Shown here in pieces: positions 14,222 through 16,068 of a stretch of 16,068 nucleotides of DNA (its first letter is position 1; every line of letters begins with the position of its first letter). The stretch comes from an uncultured Eubacteriales bacterium. GTDB lineage: Bacteria > Bacillota > Clostridia > Oscillospirales > CAG-382. Position numbers and translations under genes: made by a program. Where the stretch lies: NCBI GenBank assembly GCA_934444485.1, contig CAKSCN010000040.1:1-16068 (forward strand), read 5' to 3'. The notes under the pieces were generated by a model. It was not told the DNA's origin. It worked only from the letters and a program-made list of their open reading frames with translations, and made no database searches.

Positions 14222-15094
14222 ATGACAAACAGACACACATGGGAACTCGGTTCTTCGACATCGACGGTCAGAGAACTCTCCGAAAAAACCTTCGAGAGCT
14301 TCGGAAAAAACGGCATAAAAAAGGCAGAAATCTCACACACACTCGAATATCTCGAAAACTTCGGCTTTTACAGCCGTCATAAGGAGGTACTTGCATGGGC
14401 GGATAACGCCGGAGTCGCTCTTCATTCGTTCCATCTCCCTTTTTACTATGATTTTTCCGTATCCTGCCGAAACAAAGCTTCGAGAGACAACACCATAGAG
14501 GTCTGCAAAAAGCTTATCGACACAATTTCCGGCGACGGCTACAAGACCGTTGTAATCCATCCGTCGAGCGAGCCTATTCCGGACGAAAACCGTGCCGAGG
14601 AGCTTGAGCTGAGCATTGACGGTCTCGGACAGCTCACGGAGTTCATGAAAGGTACGGGAATGAAGCTCTGTGTTGAGGATCTCCCCCGAACCTGCCTTCT
14701 CAACTGCTCATTCGAGGCACTGACTTTCCTCAATTCCGTTCCCGACTCTTATCTCTGCTTCGACACGAACCACCTTCTCATGCAGACGAACGAAGATTTT
14801 CTGAATGATCTCATCGACAACGGCATGACCGGAAGAATTGCGGCCGTTCACATCTCGGACTACGATTTCATCGACGAGCGTCACAAGCTCCCGGGTGCCG
14901 GCATCAACGATTGGAAGATGATTCTCTCAAAGCTTGAAGCTCTCGACTACAGCGGTGCTTTCGTTTACGAGGTTGCCGGCAAATTCTTCGAGGGCTTCGA
15001 CACGGCGACAGCGTCCAAAGCGGTTACCGAGGACGGTTATCTGCACACAGTCGGGGACATTTGCGAAAATCACAAAATGCTGATGGCGCTTTGA
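14222..15094 (+). CDS. sugar phosphate isomerase/epimerase (xylose isomerase-like TIM barrel)
   Basis: This 290-residue cytoplasmic protein is an AP-endonuclease-2/xylose-isomerase-like TIM barrel (PF01261), a family that isomerises or epimerises sugars and inositols with a divalent metal. Metal and catalytic candidates lie at strand ends: His113 (VIHPSSEP), Glu152 (CVEDLPR), Asp181 and His184 (CFDTNHLL), His210 (VHISDYD) and Glu250 (FVYEVAG); the GxGxxDW-type loop is PGAGINDW (224-231). ATG 14222 has AGGAAG 8 bases upstream; an in-frame extension to 14171 starts before the predicted transcription start. The next gene, a rhamnosidase, has its own promoter, but a shared role in using rhamnose-containing glycans is plausible. 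Confidence 0.88.
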   Translation: MTNRHTWELGSSTSTVRELSEKTFESFGKNGIKKAEISHTLEYLENFGFYSRHKEVLAWADNAGVALHSFHLPFYYDFSVSCRNKASRDNTIEVCKKLIDTISGDGYKTVVIHPSSEPIPDENRAEELELSIDGLGQLTEFMKGTGMKLCVEDLPRTCLLNCSFEALTFLNSVPDSYLCFDTNHLLMQTNEDFLNDLIDNGMTGRIAAVHISDYDFIDERHKLPGAGINDWKMILSKLEALDYSGAFVYEVAGKFFEGFDTATASKAVTEDGYLHTVGDICENHKMLMAL

Positions 15095-15144
15095 TTTGCG
15101 GGCATTTCGGACAAAATCACCCCCTGTCCGTGCAAAACAGGCGG

Positions 15145-15173
15145 TAGACATTTTTTGAGGCGTGTTGTATAAT
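15145..15173 (+). promoter_or_regulatory. promoter for the alpha-rhamnosidase gene
   Basis: TAGACA (15145-15150), a 17-base spacer and TATAAT (15168-15173) lie about 48 bases before the ATG. A small inverted repeat, CGGACA/TGTCCG (15108-15130), sits just upstream and could be an operator or a weak hairpin. Confidence 0.82.
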
Positions 15174-15220
15174 GCAGGCACTGAAAGATTCAGAATAATC
15201 ACACGCACGGAGGACTTATC

Positions 15221-16068
15221 ATGTTTGAAAATGCAAAGTGGATACTGCCGGAAAAATCTCACGGCAACGCTCCCGTAATTTACAGACGCATCATAAAACC
15301 GGCGAAAAGCATAAAGAGCGCAACCCTCAACGTAACCGCTTGCGGCGTATACGAGGCGTTCATTGACGGAGTAAAGACAGGCAAAAATGTTCTCGCTCCG
15401 GGATTTACGGTCTACCCTAAGCATCATCTTTATCAGGCATATGACGTGACGAAGCTTCTTGCTTCCGAAAGTGAGCTTACCGTAAGCGTCGCCGCTGGTT
15501 GGTATGCCGGAGGTATTGCAAGAAAGCACTTTCCCTTTGAAAACGGCTTTTCCCTTATTGCGGAGCTTGACATTATCTACTCCGACGGTGAAAAGGAAAG
15601 CATCGTAACAAGCGACGACGGAACATGGCTCTGCGGCACGGGCAAAATTCTTGACGCCGACATTTACAACGGCGAGGTATACGACGCAATAATAACTCCC
15701 GTACTTGACGGTAAAGTCTGCGAGCACAAGCTCGGAAAGTCTCAGCTTACTCTTCAGGAGGGTGAGGACGTTGTCGAGCATGACGTTTTCGCACCGATAG
15801 CGAAGATAATCACACCGGCGGGCGAGACCGTTATCGATTTCGGCTGCAACATCACGGGCTATCCGTTTTTCGAGAAGCTTCATGCGAAGGAGGGTGAGGT
15901 TGTTGACCTGTCTTTTGCGGAAGTACTCGACAAGGACGGAAACTTCTACAACGCAAACTACAGAAAAGCGGCGTGCAGATTCTCGTACACCTGCCGTGAC
16001 GGCGTTCAGTCGTTCAAGCCGCACCACACATACTACGGCTTCAGGTACGTGAGAGTCAACTCCTTCCC
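15221..16068 (+). CDS. alpha-L-rhamnosidase, partial (N-terminal part; runs off right edge)
   Basis: The first 282 residues match the N-terminal modules of GH78 alpha-L-rhamnosidases, which release terminal rhamnose from plant or bacterial glycans. The ATG at 15221 follows GGAGG by about 7 bases. YRRIIKPAKSIKSATLNVTACGVYEAFIDG is the beta-sandwich opening, GWYAGG and the TSDDGTW segment (about 128-134) belong to the Bac_rhamnosid_N domain, and FGCNITGYPFFE plus SFAEVLDKDGNFYNANYRKA start the next domain. The (alpha/alpha)6 catalytic domain is beyond the window. No signal peptide is seen, so it should act in the cytoplasm on imported oligosaccharides or glycosides. Confidence 0.88.
   Translation, partial: MFENAKWILPEKSHGNAPVIYRRIIKPAKSIKSATLNVTACGVYEAFIDGVKTGKNVLAPGFTVYPKHHLYQAYDVTKLLASESELTVSVAAGWYAGGIARKHFPFENGFSLIAELDIIYSDGEKESIVTSDDGTWLCGTGKILDADIYNGEVYDAIITPVLDGKVCEHKLGKSQLTLQEGEDVVEHDVFAPIAKIITPAGETVIDFGCNITGYPFFEKLHAKEGEVVDLSFAEVLDKDGNFYNANYRKAACRFSYTCRDGVQSFKPHHTYYGFRYVRVNSF

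Noticed and set aside
15108..15130. Inverted repeat CGGACA/TGTCCG as terminator of the isomerase gene
   Set aside because: The 6-bp stem is not followed by a T-run, so it is not a convincing terminator; it could be an operator, but there is one copy only.
14927..16027. Minus-strand ORF (366 codons)
   Set aside because: It lies antisense to the rhamnosidase and isomerase genes, which have full motifs, ribosome sites and promoters.

Overview
The window looks like a chromosomal segment of a Bacillota (Clostridia-like) bacterium, probably from a gut or other anaerobic community. The evidence is strong AGGAGG-type ribosome binding sites, GTG/TTG starts, textbook TTGACA-17-TATAAT promoters, U-tract terminators, a CCA-encoding tRNA-Leu, an HtrA with a Gly/Ser/Asn-rich cytoplasmic leader, and Clostridia-style small genes. 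The exact taxon cannot be named from sequence alone. I see no insertion sequence, CRISPR array or phage genes.

Region 1 (1-7646, minus strand) is a seven-gene cell-surface polysaccharide operon. In transcription order it holds: a sigma-70 type promoter; an RNA leader that I read as a cyclic-di-GMP-I (GEMM-I) riboswitch followed by an intrinsic terminator; a Wzx-type flippase; a GT32 glycosyltransferase; a GtrII-like multi-membrane glucosyltransferase; a YdjC/ChbG-type carbohydrate deacetylase; a polyprenyl-phosphate sugar-1-phosphate transferase (the initiating enzyme); a GT4 glycosyltransferase; and a membrane-anchored metallophosphoesterase that runs off the left edge. Most genes overlap or sit within 25 bases of each other, so one transcript is likely. 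The layout implies that c-di-GMP decides whether polymerase passes the terminator into the polysaccharide genes.

Region 2 (7683-9313, minus strand) lies upstream of that operon and has its own consensus promoter. It encodes a small exported Cys/His-rich protein of unknown function, a GtrA-like membrane protein and a hexapeptide acyltransferase. No terminator is visible between the acyltransferase and the riboswitch promoter, so this transcript may also run into the riboswitch leader.

Region 3 (9430-12422, mainly plus strand) holds a tRNA-Leu(CAG) with promoter and terminator, an SGNH/GDSL hydrolase, a small convergent hydrophilic ORF with its own ribosome binding site and terminator, mannose-6-phosphate isomerase (manA, which could feed mannose nucleotides to surface glycans), and a YczE/DUF6198-like membrane protein.

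Region 4 (12436-16068) holds an HtrA-like membrane-anchored serine protease on the minus strand with its terminator, and two divergent plus-strand genes, each with a strong promoter: a xylose-isomerase-like TIM-barrel sugar isomerase/epimerase and the N-terminal part of an alpha-L-rhamnosidase that runs off the right edge.
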